NCBI GenBank assembly: GCA_013287235.1
Contig: JABDEF010000005.1
Coordinates: 1 to 41,741, forward strand
Length of the DNA: 41,741 bases
Direction of reading: 5' to 3'
Origin: Gammaproteobacteria bacterium
GTDB lineage: Bacteria; Pseudomonadota; Gammaproteobacteria; DSM-16500
Shown here: positions 1 through 8,834 of the stretch, one piece after another
Numbering within the stretch: position 1 is the stretch's first letter
Layout of the letters: the number at the start of each line of letters is the position of its first letter
Program-made: the position numbers and the translations under genes
The notes under the pieces: generated by a model
The model's database searches: none
What the model saw: only the letters and a program-made list of their open reading frames with translations
Told to the model about the DNA's origin: nothing

Positions 1-672
1 ACCTCCCCCCTCTTTGCCACTGAAGTGACTATGGAATTAGCAAAAGCACCCGTCAATATACACGACACCGCCTCCATCAAACGCGGTGCGAAGTATTTTT
101 CAACCATCTGTATCGCTTGTCACGCGCTCATCTATTTACGTTATGATCCTATTGCAAAAGAAGCTGGCATCACCTATGAAAGAATGCCGCTTCATGTGAA
201 ACAATGGCCTTTTAATGAAAAACCGCCAGATTTATCTTTAGAAGCTGATGTGCGTGGTGCAGATTGGATTTATACTTATATCCATAGTTTTTATATCGAT
301 AAATCTTCAAGAACGGGATTTAATAATCTGGTCTATCCCAATACAGCCATGCCGGATATGTTTGCAAGTTTCCAAGGCACACAAATGCTTGCACCCAATA
401 TTAAAATGGCAGCTGGCGTGTATCAACACACGTTTCAATGGTATGATCTTGTCGAACTACAAAAACAAGGATCCATGACGGGAGATCAATTCGACCAAAT
501 GGCCACGGATATCGTCAATTTTTTAAGCTACGCAGCCGAACCTTACGCGGTCACGCAACACCGATTAGGGTTTTGGGTCATTGGATTTTTATGTATCTTA
601 TTTATTTTAACGTTTTTATTGAAAAAAGCTTATTGGCAAAATATCAAGAAAGAGGAACAATCCCATTTTTAA
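1..672 (+). CDS. petC: Cytochrome c1 of the bc1 complex, 5' end cut by the window
   Basis: This is the haem c subunit of ubiquinol-cytochrome c reductase, which passes electrons from the Rieske protein to a soluble cytochrome at the periplasmic face of the inner membrane. The frame is open to base 1, and its first residues look like the end of a signal peptide, so the true start lies upstream. Visible features are the haem-binding motif CIACH about 30 residues into the window, the c1-type segment KPPDLSLEADVRGADW, the PNTAMPDM stretch, the SYAAEP motif before the anchor, and one C-terminal membrane helix followed by Lys-rich residues. The sixth-ligand Met cannot be assigned safely by eye. petA and petB would be expected just upstream. 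Confidence 0.93.
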   Translation, partial: TSPLFATEVTMELAKAPVNIHDTASIKRGAKYFSTICIACHALIYLRYDPIAKEAGITYERMPLHVKQWPFNEKPPDLSLEADVRGADWIYTYIHSFYIDKSSRTGFNNLVYPNTAMPDMFASFQGTQMLAPNIKMAAGVYQHTFQWYDLVELQKQGSMTGDQFDQMATDIVNFLSYAAEPYAVTQHRLGFWVIGFLCILFILTFLLKKAYWQNIKKEEQSHF

Positions 673-802
673 AAAATTATTTTTAAAATTTGAAACGCAT
701 AGCCGAAAAAAATGTTTCGCGCGGGTTTTTTTTACGCTGGCAAAATTACAAGAAGCATTTTTTTATGCCTATCTAAAAGAAGATTTTTTAAAAAATCAAC
801 CT

Positions 803-1261
803 ATGTACGCAAAACTTTTTTATAAAAGACGAACCGCATTTTTTTTAAGTTTGCAAAAAGCCCGAAAAAGAACCAAACGCGCCCGCGAATTTAAGCCACT
901 GATTGATATTTATGAACATTTATACGAAATCGTATTTTCCCTACATCTATTACGATATCGCGTTCAAGATTATGCACTATTTGAAATTTGTGCACGAGAA
1001 TTAAGAACGATTCAGAATATCTCTACGCATTTGCTTAATCAATTGGGAAAATCTTTTTTTCATCGTTCTTTAATTTCAACCGACCATTTACTTCAACAAA
1101 TCCATGCTTTCGAATCACTCTATCAACATACATTAAAAATTATCGTCCGAGATCCGATTGTTTTTATATTTTTTATTCAAGACCTTTATGCATTAGGGGA
1201 TGAAATTGAAAAGTCGAGTAATTTAATATGGCAAAATTCTCGTTTACCTCAAATAAAGTAA
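803..1261 (+). CDS. FUSC-family-like soluble segment, possibly the upstream half of a split gene
   Basis: A helical, Arg/Lys-rich protein of 152 residues resembling the cytoplasmic segment between the two membrane blocks of FUSC/YccS-type transporters. The same frame stays open back to base 623, and an AGAGGA at 651-656 sits 8 nt before an ATT at 665. Translation might therefore begin earlier at a rare codon, adding about 46 helical residues. The ATG at 803 has no clear ribosome binding site. The 3' end overlaps the next gene by 34 bp in another frame, just where a FUSC protein would pass from soluble segment to membrane block. Either these are two subunits or one gene broken by a frameshift. 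The usual N-terminal membrane block is missing, with petC directly upstream. Confidence 0.5.
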   Translation: MYAKLFYKRRTAFFLSLQKARKRTKRAREFKPLIDIYEHLYEIVFSLHLLRYRVQDYALFEICARELRTIQNISTHLLNQLGKSFFHRSLISTDHLLQQIHAFESLYQHTLKIIVRDPIVFIFFIQDLYALGDEIEKSSNLIWQNSRLPQIK

Positions 1262-2109
1262 GACACATTCTTCGTGTGACTATCGCGCTCTTATTCGCGC
1301 TTTTTGCCAGTGCTTATCTTTCAACAAAACCAGAAGGCTGGATCATGGCGAGCACATTTTTTGTGATGCTTACACAAAGAGGCAGCGCACTTTATCAAGG
1401 TTTGTTACATTTTTTAATTTTAATAATAGTGGTCGCCATTGCTACTTTAATATTTTCAAATATGGATGAGCTTTATTTGCGCGCATTCAAAATCACGATC
1501 GGCGCGTTAATTGGTATTGTTGTTAATCTTTTGATATTTCCTGATCGTGTCGATCGTGAATTTCGAGAAACATTGATTCCTGTTCTTGAGTCATTTACAT
1601 TGTATTTTTCAAGTATTGTATCCCTTCTTTTAAGAGAAAATACGAAACGGGCGGAAATCGCAAAAATTCGTCTCGAAAAAGAACTCGAACATTTACCACT
1701 ATGGATTTATTCCATTGGATTTGATATTACGCTTCAAAGAGGACATCGTTATTTTTTTATGAAAATGAATCAAATCAGTGAAATATTATTTACGCTTCAT
1801 CATGCCGCACGTTACGAATACGATCCAGAATTACTGAATCAAATTCAAAAACCGTTGAAACGGTCACAAGTCAAAATCGAAAAATTTATCACCGCACTCG
1901 CAACCGTCCTCGATTTAAAAAAATTGACTGAAAACATTCAAGATTTTTATGCAGAAATCACAGAGATCGAAAATGATTTTAAGCATTTGACGCCTTTACG
2001 ATTAGAACTCATCAATAATGACAAAAGATTTGTGTATTTTGCGATGTTTATTTATGCATTAAAAGAGTTTCATGACGCGCTTTTGCGGCTCGCGAAAACA
2101 TTGCGATAG
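1228..2109 (+). CDS. FUSC-type inner-membrane protein (C-terminal half)
   Basis: This 293-residue protein starts with about 20 polar residues and then several membrane helices (roughly residues 13-105). They contain the FUSC-like elements RHILRVTIALLFAL, a WIMAS turn and FKITIGALIGIVVNLLIFP. A soluble helical tail of about 185 residues follows. FUSC proteins (fusaric acid resistance, aromatic-acid efflux, YccS) are inner-membrane exporters; substrate cannot be inferred here. Full-length members have two such membrane blocks in some 650-750 residues, so this product alone is about half a transporter. The ATG at 1228 has only a weak GAG 9 nt upstream, and its overlap with the preceding frame supports either coupling or a frameshifted single gene. 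Confidence 0.7.
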   Translation: MAKFSFTSNKVRHILRVTIALLFALFASAYLSTKPEGWIMASTFFVMLTQRGSALYQGLLHFLILIIVVAIATLIFSNMDELYLRAFKITIGALIGIVVNLLIFPDRVDREFRETLIPVLESFTLYFSSIVSLLLRENTKRAEIAKIRLEKELEHLPLWIYSIGFDITLQRGHRYFFMKMNQISEILFTLHHAARYEYDPELLNQIQKPLKRSQVKIEKFITALATVLDLKKLTENIQDFYAEITEIENDFKHLTPLRLELINNDKRFVYFAMFIYALKEFHDALLRLAKTLR

Positions 2110-2168
2110 ATTTTTAATTAAAAAAATCATACAATGCATAACTATTTGTCAAAAAAACGAGGAGCTTG

Positions 2169-3230
2169 ATGCCAAAAGCGCTATATTTCGACAACTATGA
2201 AACAGGGATTCTATGGCTTGCAGAACGAAGATTTCCAGGTAATATCTATCGAAGACGTTTTTTGTCTTGTTTACCACGCAAAATTATCGATGAAAAAGAA
2301 CATAGCAAAGAAACGCTTTTTTTCTTCACACAAAAAAAATACCCTCCCAAGGAAGTCGATCGCGCGGTAGAAATAGATATCAACCGTGGTGGCGTAAAGA
2401 TGTTTACGACATCGCCAACGCAAAAAAGATATTATTTTCGCGGCTGGATGAAAGAAGGAAGCCAATATACACAAGGCGATTTTTTTGGTGGACCTTTTGA
2501 AGACATTGTCAATGAAATCACTTGTATGGACTATTATAGAGTGAGCTTTTCTTATCTGAATCATTTTAATCAAAGATGTGGGATGACAACTGTCGTTGCA
2601 GAAGATGACCCAAGCCTTTTTTTTATCGCCATCATGAAAAATAATGATAAGAATAAAAAAACAGGTATTCTTTACAGTCATCATTTTTATAGAAAAAAGA
2701 TTGATGATCGTTACGATACATTTTCTTTAAAGACATTGAAAAAAACAAAAAAAGAATTTTTTTCCTATATGCAATCTGAAATATTGGAACAAAAATTTGA
2801 AAATTTATTCATAGAGAACCAAAATAAAATATCTATCAATCTTCCGCTTTTAAAAGATGAAATTCAACCAAATTTGACCATGGTTACTGTAAATGACATT
2901 CCTTGGGTACAAAGACCGAGCAAAAGTGAAATCGCTCAGCATTATGCAAAATCTATTGCAAAATCCGCGACAACGGGTGCTGCCATTGGATTTAGCGTAG
3001 GATTTCTTTTAGGCCTTGCCACATTAGGAACGGGATTTATTGTTTGTGTCGTGGTCTGTACTGTTTTGGGCATCGTTGACGGGATGGATTACGCATCTCG
3101 GAATCCACCTGCGAAAATCACATTATTCTCCCAAAACCAAGAAGCAACTACTCCAGGAGAAATACCACAGACCCTCACCCCTTCCCCCTCTCCCCTCGCA
3201 AAAAACGCTCCTGGAGAGGGGAATATTTAA
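2169..3230 (+). CDS. Unknown protein with a glycine-rich C-terminal membrane segment
   Basis: I do not recognise this 353-residue protein. GAGGAG at 2159-2164 is 4 nt before the ATG at 2169, which is preferred over a TTG at 2166. Residues 1-260 are soluble, rich in Lys and Phe, without a known motif that I can see. Residues about 265-310 form a Gly/Ala-rich hydrophobic stretch (GAAIGFSVGFLLGLATLG and a second helix), like a hairpin membrane anchor. The last 20 residues, rich in Pro and Ser, are encoded by a C-rich intergenic repeat (3172-3226), so the original C-terminus was probably different or shorter. A membrane-inserting effector is possible but unproven. Confidence 0.55.
   Translation: MPKALYFDNYETGILWLAERRFPGNIYRRRFLSCLPRKIIDEKEHSKETLFFFTQKKYPPKEVDRAVEIDINRGGVKMFTTSPTQKRYYFRGWMKEGSQYTQGDFFGGPFEDIVNEITCMDYYRVSFSYLNHFNQRCGMTTVVAEDDPSLFFIAIMKNNDKNKKTGILYSHHFYRKKIDDRYDTFSLKTLKKTKKEFFSYMQSEILEQKFENLFIENQNKISINLPLLKDEIQPNLTMVTVNDIPWVQRPSKSEIAQHYAKSIAKSATTGAAIGFSVGFLLGLATLGTGFIVCVVVCTVLGIVDGMDYASRNPPAKITLFSQNQEATTPGEIPQTLTPSPSPLAKNAPGEGNI
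3172..3226. repeat. C-rich palindromic repeat running into a gene end
   Basis: The run CCCTCACCCCTTCCCC followed by CTCTCCCCTCGC pairs partly with CTGGAGAGGGGAA at the right end (CTCCCCTC against GAGGGGAA). A related CTCACCC/GGGTGAG palindrome occurs at 29437-29514. The element lies inside the 3' end of the unknown gene at 2169 and ends a few bases before the convergent wrbA stop. Confidence 0.5.
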
Positions 3231-3233
3231 CTT

Positions 3234-3863
3234 TTATTGCGACCGACCGGTTTTCAATGCCTTAGCTATTTCAGCCACATGTTTCCCTTGAAATTCCGCA
3301 ATCGCTAATTCATTTGCTGAAGGGCTACGTTTACCATCCGCTCCCGCAAGCGTTGTGGCACCATAAGGCGTTCCGCCAGTGATTTCTTCCATATTAGTGA
3401 GACGCTTTTCTGAATAAGGCACACCGACGACGATAAAACCCAAGTGAAAAAGTGTAGAGTGAAAACTCGTGATTGTGGTTTCTTGACCACCATGCTGTGT
3501 CCCTGTACTCGAAAATACACTGGCTATTTTTCCGACTAACGCATCACGCATCCAAAGGCCACCCGTTTGATCGAGAAAATTTCGCATCTGGGCACACATA
3601 TTGCCATAACGGGTTGGCGTTCCAAAAATGATTGCATCGACATTGGCGAGCTGCTCGGGTTTGGCAAAGGGAATGTGGGCAAAGGCTTTTTGTGCCGCTT
3701 TGGCACCGCTTTTTTCCAAGATATCTTCCGGCACGAGCTCTGCTACACGAAATATTTCACAATCGACATCTGGGACTGTTTTGACACCTTTCTCGACAGC
3801 TTCAGCCATACGATAAATGTGGCCGAACATGCTGTAAAAAATGATTTGGACTTTGGTTTTCAT
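3234..3863 (-). CDS. wrbA: NAD(P)H:quinone oxidoreductase WrbA (flavodoxin-like)
   Basis: A 209-residue cytoplasmic FMN-dependent enzyme that reduces quinones by two electrons, usually protecting against oxidative stress. Family marks are the phosphate-binding loop near the N-terminus ([14 protein letters not shown]), the [19 protein letters not shown] segment, [14 protein letters not shown], and the GTPYGATT region near the C-terminus. The start at 3863 is fixed by AAGGAGG 4 nt upstream. The frame continues further upstream but only through a palindromic repeat. The length matches the family (about 198-210). It follows pyk on the same strand with about 60 bp between them, and converges on the unknown gene ending at 3230. 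Confidence 0.95.
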   Translation of the reverse strand: MKTKVQIIFYSMFGHIYRMAEAVEKGVKTVPDVDCEIFRVAELVPEDILEKSGAKAAQKAFAHIPFAKPEQLANVDAIIFGTPTRYGNMCAQMRNFLDQTGGLWMRDALVGKIASVFSSTGTQHGGQETTITSFHSTLFHLGFIVVGVPYSEKRLTNMEEITGGTPYGATTLAGADGKRSPSANELAIAEFQGKHVAEIAKALKTGRSQ

Positions 3864-3888
3864 AACACCTCCTTGTGTTAAACACTTT

Positions 3889-3923
3889 GTCATTGCTTCG
3901 TCGCTGACGCTCCTCGCAATGAC
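3889..3923. repeat. Short palindromic repeat in the wrbA leader
   Basis: GTCATTGC and GCAATGAC form an 8-bp terminal inverted repeat around a CGTCGCTGACGCTCCTC core. The same core (GAGCGTTAGCGACG) forms the large hairpin at 6647-6732, so both belong to one repeat family. It lies between the pyk stop and the wrbA start. Confidence 0.7.
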
Positions 3924-3925
3924 AA

Positions 3926-5374
3926 TCAAGACATCTTCGACAAATGCCCCACCGTCATAATTTTCATAGAATTCGTTTTTCCATGAATGCCAATTAAATC
4001 ACCCTTAGTGATAATCACCAAATCACCCTCTTGCAAAATACCACGTTCCTTTAACTCATCCACAGCGGATTGATTAATAATTCGTCTATCGATATGCGTA
4101 GCATCAAAAGGAATCGGATAAACTCCGCGATACAGCGCCATACGCCGTTGCGTCGTCGGATGGCGGCTCAATCCATAAATGGGAATGCTGGATTTAATTC
4201 GCGACATCCAAAGCGGCGTTGTACCCGATTCTGTCAAAGCAATAATCGCTTTGATGTCTAAATGATTAGCGGTATACATGGTTGCCATCGCTATCGCTTC
4301 ATCAACAAATTTAAAATGTAATTCAAATCGATGGCGGGATTGTTTTGCACTGGGATTTTTTTCCGCACTTAAACAAATGCGATCCATGGCAGCAACGGCT
4401 TTATCCGGGTATTTCCCCACGGCCGTTTCTTGCGACAACATTACTGCATCCGTGCCATCCAAAACCGCGTTCGCGACATCCGAAACTTCTGCGCGGGTGG
4501 GGATCGTATTGTATGTCATGGTTTCTAACATTTGTGTCGCAGTGATAACAGGTTTATTTAAGCTACGCGCCATATGAATCATGTGTTTTTGGACACCTGG
4601 CAATTCTGCATCACCTAATTCCACACCCAAATCCCCACGTGCAACCATGATACCATCCGATGCACGGATAATTTCTTCAATATGGGTCACGGCTTCTGCA
4701 CGTTCAATTTTGGCGATGATACCGGCATCGGAACCTGCCGCTTTCAATAACGTACGTGCTTCTTTGACATCATCCGCATTACGTGGAAATGAAATCGCTA
4801 AATAATCTGCTTTTAATCGCACAGCTTCTTTAAGATCGACACGGTCTTTTTCAGTTAATGCTTCTGCAGAAAGACCGCCACCTAAACGATTGATGCCTTT
4901 ATTATTGGATAATTCACCGCCCACAATAACGGTACAATGAATGCGATGCGCGTCGGTTTTTTCAACACGCATGACAATACGTCCATCATCCAGCAGCAAC
5001 GTATCACCAGGATGTACATCATGCGGTAAATTTTTATAATCTAAATTGACAGATTGTTCTGTCCCTTCATCTTCATTTAACTGTGTATCAAAAATAAATG
5101 TTTGGCCTTCCGAAAGCAGAACTTTTTTATTTTTAAAACGCGCCACACGAATTTTTGGGCCTTGTAAATCAACAAGAATCGCGATTTCTTTATTAAATTC
5201 TTTGGCAATATCACGAACCATCGCAATCCGTTTTTCATGTGTTTCCAAAGTCCCATGCGAAAAATTCGCGCGAAAGACATCAGCCCCCGCTTGAATGACT
5301 CGCGTTAACATATCTCGATTATCGAGAGAGGGACCAAGAGTCACAACTATTTTTGTGCGTCGTAGAATATTCAT
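3926..5374 (-). CDS. pyk: Pyruvate kinase
   Basis: Catalyses the last step of glycolysis, phosphoenolpyruvate + ADP to pyruvate + ATP. The 482-residue protein has the N-terminal [17 protein letters not shown], the ADP/K+ site region [16 protein letters not shown], the catalytic [17 protein letters not shown] with its Lys, the substrate loop [10 protein letters not shown] and [11 protein letters not shown]-terminal allosteric-type domain contains [14 protein letters not shown]. Length is normal for a bacterial type with no extra C-terminal domain. Its ATG overlaps the pgk stop by 4 bp, so the two glycolytic genes are translationally coupled. Identification is by motif and order; no defect is visible. 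Confidence 0.97.
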   Translation of the reverse strand: MNILRRTKIVVTLGPSLDNRDMLTRVIQAGADVFRANFSHGTLETHEKRIAMVRDIAKEFNKEIAILVDLQGPKIRVARFKNKKVLLSEGQTFIFDTQLNEDEGTEQSVNLDYKNLPHDVHPGDTLLLDDGRIVMRVEKTDAHRIHCTVIVGGELSNNKGINRLGGGLSAEALTEKDRVDLKEAVRLKADYLAISFPRNADDVKEARTLLKAAGSDAGIIAKIERAEAVTHIEEIIRASDGIMVARGDLGVELGDAELPGVQKHMIHMARSLNKPVITATQMLETMTYNTIPTRAEVSDVANAVLDGTDAVMLSQETAVGKYPDKAVAAMDRICLSAEKNPSAKQSRHRFELHFKFVDEAIAMATMYTANHLDIKAIIALTESGTTPLWMSRIKSSIPIYGLSRHPTTQRRMALYRGVYPIPFDATHIDRRIINQSAVDELKERGILQEGDLVIITKGDLIGIHGKTNSMKIMTVGHLSKMS

Positions 5375-6564
5375 GTTACTTTCTCATGAGTCGCAGCAAA
5401 TTCTTCTAAAGCTACGATGGCTGGTAACGTTCTTCCTTCCAAGAAGGATAAAAATGCACCGCCACCCGTTGAAATATAATCAATCTTATCAGCAATTTTA
5501 TATTTTTCGATTGCAGCTAACGTATCACCGCCACCTGCGACGGAGTAACCTTTACTCTCTGCAATGGCTTTCGCGATGGCTTGGGTCCCTTCGGCAAATT
5601 GTTCCACTTCAAATGCACCCACCGGACCATTCCATAAAATCGTTTTGGCTTTTTTAATGATGCCCACCAATTTTTTAATGGTATCCGGTCCAAGATCCAA
5701 AATTTTTTCATTGTCATCAATTTGTGAGACCAAGCGAACAGAACTTTCTGCTTCTTCGGATAATTTATCCGCGACAACCACATCAGTCGGGATCGGAATT
5801 TCCGCACCACGCTTCTTCGCATTCGTGGATAGCCGTTCTGCTTCATCAATTAAATCAGGCTCAAAAAGCGATCTGCCGACGGTATACCCTTCTGCTGCAA
5901 TGAAAGTATTGGCAATCCCACCGCCGATAATCAATGTATCCACTTTTTGTGATAAAGAATCAAGCAGTGCCAATTTCGTCGATACTTTTGAACCACCCAC
6001 GATTGCAACAATAGGCCTTTTCGGTTTTTCCATGATATTTTTTAACGCCTCTAATTCTACCAATAACAGAGGACCTGCGGCTGCAATTTTTGCATATTTG
6101 ACAATACCGCAAGTGGAGCTTTCTGCCCGATGCGCTGTTGCAAATGCATCCATCACATAGATATCGCAAAGTGCAGCCATTTTTTTTGCAAGTTCTTGAT
6201 TATTTTCTGTTTCTCCATTATTGAAACGTACATTTTCAAGCAAAACGACTTCGTGATTCCCCATGGAAAAACCATTTACCCAATGGTGGATTAAAGGAAC
6301 TTCCATTTTGAGCAATTCAGATAAACGAAGTGCGATGGGTGCGAGTGAAAATTGTGGATCAAAAACACCTGATTCCGGTCTTCCAAGATGCGACATCAAT
6401 ATGACCTTGGCCCCCGCCTTTAAGGCAAGCTTCACGGTGGGTACTGCAGCACGAATTCGTAAATCACTAGTGATTTCACCATTTTTCAATGGTACATTTA
6501 GATCTTCACGAATAAGTACTCGCTTATCCTTTAGCTTAAGGTCAGACATCTTAATGATAGGCAT
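5371..6564 (-). CDS. pgk: Phosphoglycerate kinase
   Basis: Transfers phosphate from 1,3-bisphosphoglycerate to ADP in glycolysis. The protein (397 residues from the preferred start) aligns by eye along its length with E. coli Pgk: VLIREDLNVPLKNGEITSD, MSHLGRPESG, VVLLENVRFNNGE, VMDAFATAHRAESST, IVGGSKVSTKL, ILWNGPVGAFE and the C-terminal AGGGDTLAAI and ISTGGGAFL motifs. Two in-frame ATGs exist. GGAGGAG lies only 1 nt before the one at 6570 but 7 nt before the one at 6564, so the latter is chosen. First gene of the pgk-pyk pair, with a promoter-like sequence just upstream. Confidence 0.97.
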   Translation of the reverse strand: MPIIKMSDLKLKDKRVLIREDLNVPLKNGEITSDLRIRAAVPTVKLALKAGAKVILMSHLGRPESGVFDPQFSLAPIALRLSELLKMEVPLIHHWVNGFSMGNHEVVLLENVRFNNGETENNQELAKKMAALCDIYVMDAFATAHRAESSTCGIVKYAKIAAAGPLLLVELEALKNIMEKPKRPIVAIVGGSKVSTKLALLDSLSQKVDTLIIGGGIANTFIAAEGYTVGRSLFEPDLIDEAERLSTNAKKRGAEIPIPTDVVVADKLSEEAESSVRLVSQIDDNEKILDLGPDTIKKLVGIIKKAKTILWNGPVGAFEVEQFAEGTQAIAKAIAESKGYSVAGGGDTLAAIEKYKIADKIDYISTGGGAFLSFLEGRTLPAIVALEEFAATHEKVT

Positions 6565-6603
6565 TGACATGCTCCTCCGACTTTTTGTGCGATATCGAGG
6601 GTG

Positions 6604-6632
6604 AATTTATTGCATAATGAAAAGAATTACAA
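6604..6632 (-). promoter_or_regulatory. Candidate sigma-70 promoter for pgk-pyk
   Basis: On the minus strand, TTGTAA (6632-6627) and TAAATT (6609-6604) are separated by 17 bp, about 40 bp upstream of the pgk start. This is a reasonable match to -35 and -10 elements. The region is AT-rich, so a chance match is possible. Confidence 0.4.
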
Positions 6633-6646
6633 GATATATATCTACT

Positions 6647-6732
6647 CACCGCCGTCATTGCGAGGAGCGTTAGCGACGTGGCAATCCACATGGCCTTTTG
6701 GATTGCCACGTCGCTAACGCTCCACGGCGGTG
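6647..6732. repeat. 86-bp near-perfect palindrome between pgk and nhaA
   Basis: The arms CACCGCCGT...GAGCGTTAGCGACG TGGCAATCC and GGATTGCCACGTCGCTAACGCTC...ACGGCGGTG are inverted copies around an ACATGGCCTTTT loop. The left arm has 9 extra bases (CATTGCGAG). Core words are shared with the repeat at 3889-3923. The palindrome occupies most of the divergent intergenic region, and its right end is only 25 bp from the nhaA start. Confidence 0.85.
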
Positions 6733-6757
6733 AATAATTTTAAGGGGTGATTAAAAC

Positions 6758-7957
6758 ATGCCAGTCAAAATAATACGTGACTTTTTACGGTTAGAGGCTT
6801 CTAGCGGTATCTTATTGTTTTTTATGGCACTCGTTGCTTTAGTTTGCAACAACACTTCTCTTTCCTCTTTTTATCAAGCTTTTTTAGCCCTTCCTATACA
6901 ATTGCATATCGGTGAATATTATTTTTATGGATCTCTACTTTTTTTGATCAATGATGGACTCATGGCTGTTTTTTTTCTTTTGGTGGGTTTGGAATTAAAG
7001 CGTGCTTTTTTTGAAGGAGAATTATCCGGCATTGGTAAAATTATGTTGCCTGGTCTCACCGCTTTAACTGGCATGCTAATACCTGCCTTGATTTATCTGA
7101 TATTCAACTATTCACATGCCGATACTCTAAAAGGATGGCCTATTCCCGCCGCCACAGATATTGCGTTTGCTTTAGGCGTTTTATCTTTATTCAATCGAAA
7201 GATTCCAATGAGTTTAAAATTATTTTTGATGGCACTCGCCGTCTTTGATGATATTGGTTCAATTATTATCATCGCAGTGTTTTATTCACATCATTTATCG
7301 TTAGGTTTTTTAGGGCTTTCATTGATCATTGTCTGTATTCTTTGGGCATTCAATCATATTTTACATGTTCCTCGCCTTTTCCCTTATTTGTTTTTGGGGA
7401 TTCTTTTATGGGTATGTGTTTATAATGCGGGCATTCATCCCACCGTCGCTGGCGTGTTGTTATCTTTTTTCATTCCATTACGCAAACAGACGACTGAGAA
7501 ATCGTATTCTCCATTACAATATCTTGAAACAAAACTACATCCATGGGTAGCATATCTCATTCTTCCCTTATTTGCGTTTGCAAACGCAGGATTGTCCTTT
7601 GCAGGGTTATCGCTTTATTCGATATTAGAACCCCTGACACTTGGCATTATCTTAGGACTTTTTATTGGGAAACAACTTGGCGTATTTTCATTTGCCTGGA
7701 TAATCATTAAACTAGGATGGGCGAAGTTACCGCATCGATCTTCTTGGCTTGAACTGTATGGCGTTACCTTATTATGCGGTATAGGTTTTACTATGAGTTT
7801 ATTTCTTGGTACGCTTGCATTTCAAGGCGATCAATCTATTTATCTGACCGAAGTTCGCTTGGGTGTGTTTTTGGGATCAATTTTGTCTGGCATCTTCGGT
7901 GCTTTTGTTTTGCAAATGGCCATGCTTAAAAAAAGAAAGGGAGGTTCTCCGATTTGA
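6758..7957 (+). CDS. nhaA: Na+/H+ antiporter NhaA
   Basis: An inner-membrane antiporter exchanging cytoplasmic Na+ for external protons, used in pH and sodium homeostasis. The 399-residue protein has about 12 membrane helices. NhaA hallmarks are NDGLMAVFFLLVGLELKR, the PAATDIAFALGVLSL segment, and LAVFDDIGSI with the paired Asp residues that bind the ions in E. coli NhaA. A GIGFTMSLFLGTLAF segment lies near the C-terminus. The AAGGGG at about 6741 precedes the ATG at usual spacing. The stop overlaps the TTG start of pcs, so the two membrane proteins are co-translated. Confidence 0.96.
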   Translation: MPVKIIRDFLRLEASSGILLFFMALVALVCNNTSLSSFYQAFLALPIQLHIGEYYFYGSLLFLINDGLMAVFFLLVGLELKRAFFEGELSGIGKIMLPGLTALTGMLIPALIYLIFNYSHADTLKGWPIPAATDIAFALGVLSLFNRKIPMSLKLFLMALAVFDDIGSIIIIAVFYSHHLSLGFLGLSLIIVCILWAFNHILHVPRLFPYLFLGILLWVCVYNAGIHPTVAGVLLSFFIPLRKQTTEKSYSPLQYLETKLHPWVAYLILPLFAFANAGLSFAGLSLYSILEPLTLGIILGLFIGKQLGVFSFAWIIIKLGWAKLPHRSSWLELYGVTLLCGIGFTMSLFLGTLAFQGDQSIYLTEVRLGVFLGSILSGIFGAFVLQMAMLKKRKGGSPI

Positions 7958-8697
7958 ACGCTGTGAATGATTCAGTGGTAACGGTGCGTCAAAAAATCGC
8001 AGGCTGGTTAGTCCATGCCTTTACCGCAAGCGGCGCCTATGTAGGAGTGCTTGCTTTATTTGCTATTTTTCAAGAAAAATATTTACCTGCTTTTTGGCTC
8101 ATGGGTATCGCCATTGTCATCGATGCAGTAGATGGCATGTTTGCTCGTCTCATTCAAATCAAACTCGCCGTTCCAAAAATTGACGGTGCCTTGTTGGATA
8201 ACATCGTGGATTTTTTTAATTATACGATTGTTCCCTGCTTTTTTTTACTCGTCACACACTTGATCCCCGGAGAATGGCGATATCTTTGCATATTTGTGAT
8301 TATCCTTTCATCCAGTTATCAATTTACGCAAATTGATGCGAAAACATCCGATCATTTTTTTAAAGGATTCCCTAGTTATTGGAATATTGCCGTATTTTAT
8401 TTATTTTTCTGGCAAATGGATCCTTGGACCAATTTAATGATTTTATTTATTCTCGCTTTATTAAGTTTTGTCCCTATTAAATATGTTTATCCGTCACGCT
8501 TAGATTATTTAGCAGAAAGACATTTTCCCCGCTTGATGATGCTTTTAGCAACGATTGCTTTTGGACTTGCAACCGCCGGGTTGATGTGGATTTATCCTAT
8601 TTCGAATGCGTTATTGGTGTCTATTTCAATGGGATATATGGCTTTGTATCTTTTTATTAGCCTTTATCGGACATGGGTGCCGATGATAAAGCGATGA
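7954..8697 (+). CDS. pcs: Phosphatidylcholine synthase (CDP-alcohol phosphatidyltransferase)
   Basis: Predicted to condense CDP-diacylglycerol with choline to make phosphatidylcholine in the inner membrane. The CDP-alcohol signature is present: DAVDGMFAR, then GALLDNIVD, giving D-x2-DG-x2-AR...G-x3-D-x3-D at residues about 53-90. The sequence VPKIDGALLDNIVDFFNY resembles Pcs rather than PssA or PgsA, and the length of 247 with about 8 membrane helices fits Pcs. The start is a TTG at 7954 after GGGAGG, inside the nhaA stop (ATTTGA). Pcs enzymes use preformed choline, which for a host-associated bacterium would come from the host. A phosphatidylserine synthase-like role is the less likely alternative. 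Confidence 0.85.
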   Translation: MNAVNDSVVTVRQKIAGWLVHAFTASGAYVGVLALFAIFQEKYLPAFWLMGIAIVIDAVDGMFARLIQIKLAVPKIDGALLDNIVDFFNYTIVPCFFLLVTHLIPGEWRYLCIFVIILSSSYQFTQIDAKTSDHFFKGFPSYWNIAVFYLFFWQMDPWTNLMILFILALLSFVPIKYVYPSRLDYLAERHFPRLMMLLATIAFGLATAGLMWIYPISNALLVSISMGYMALYLFISLYRTWVPMIKR

Positions 8698-8834
8698 CGT
8701 TTTGACTGTTCTTGATTTCTGAATCTGCTATTTTTAATTTCAATGATATAACAGTATCTTTTTTGAAAATAATTTGACAAATAGAATAATTTATGCGCCA
8801 ATACGCCGCATGTAATTTCACGAGGAGAATTTTT

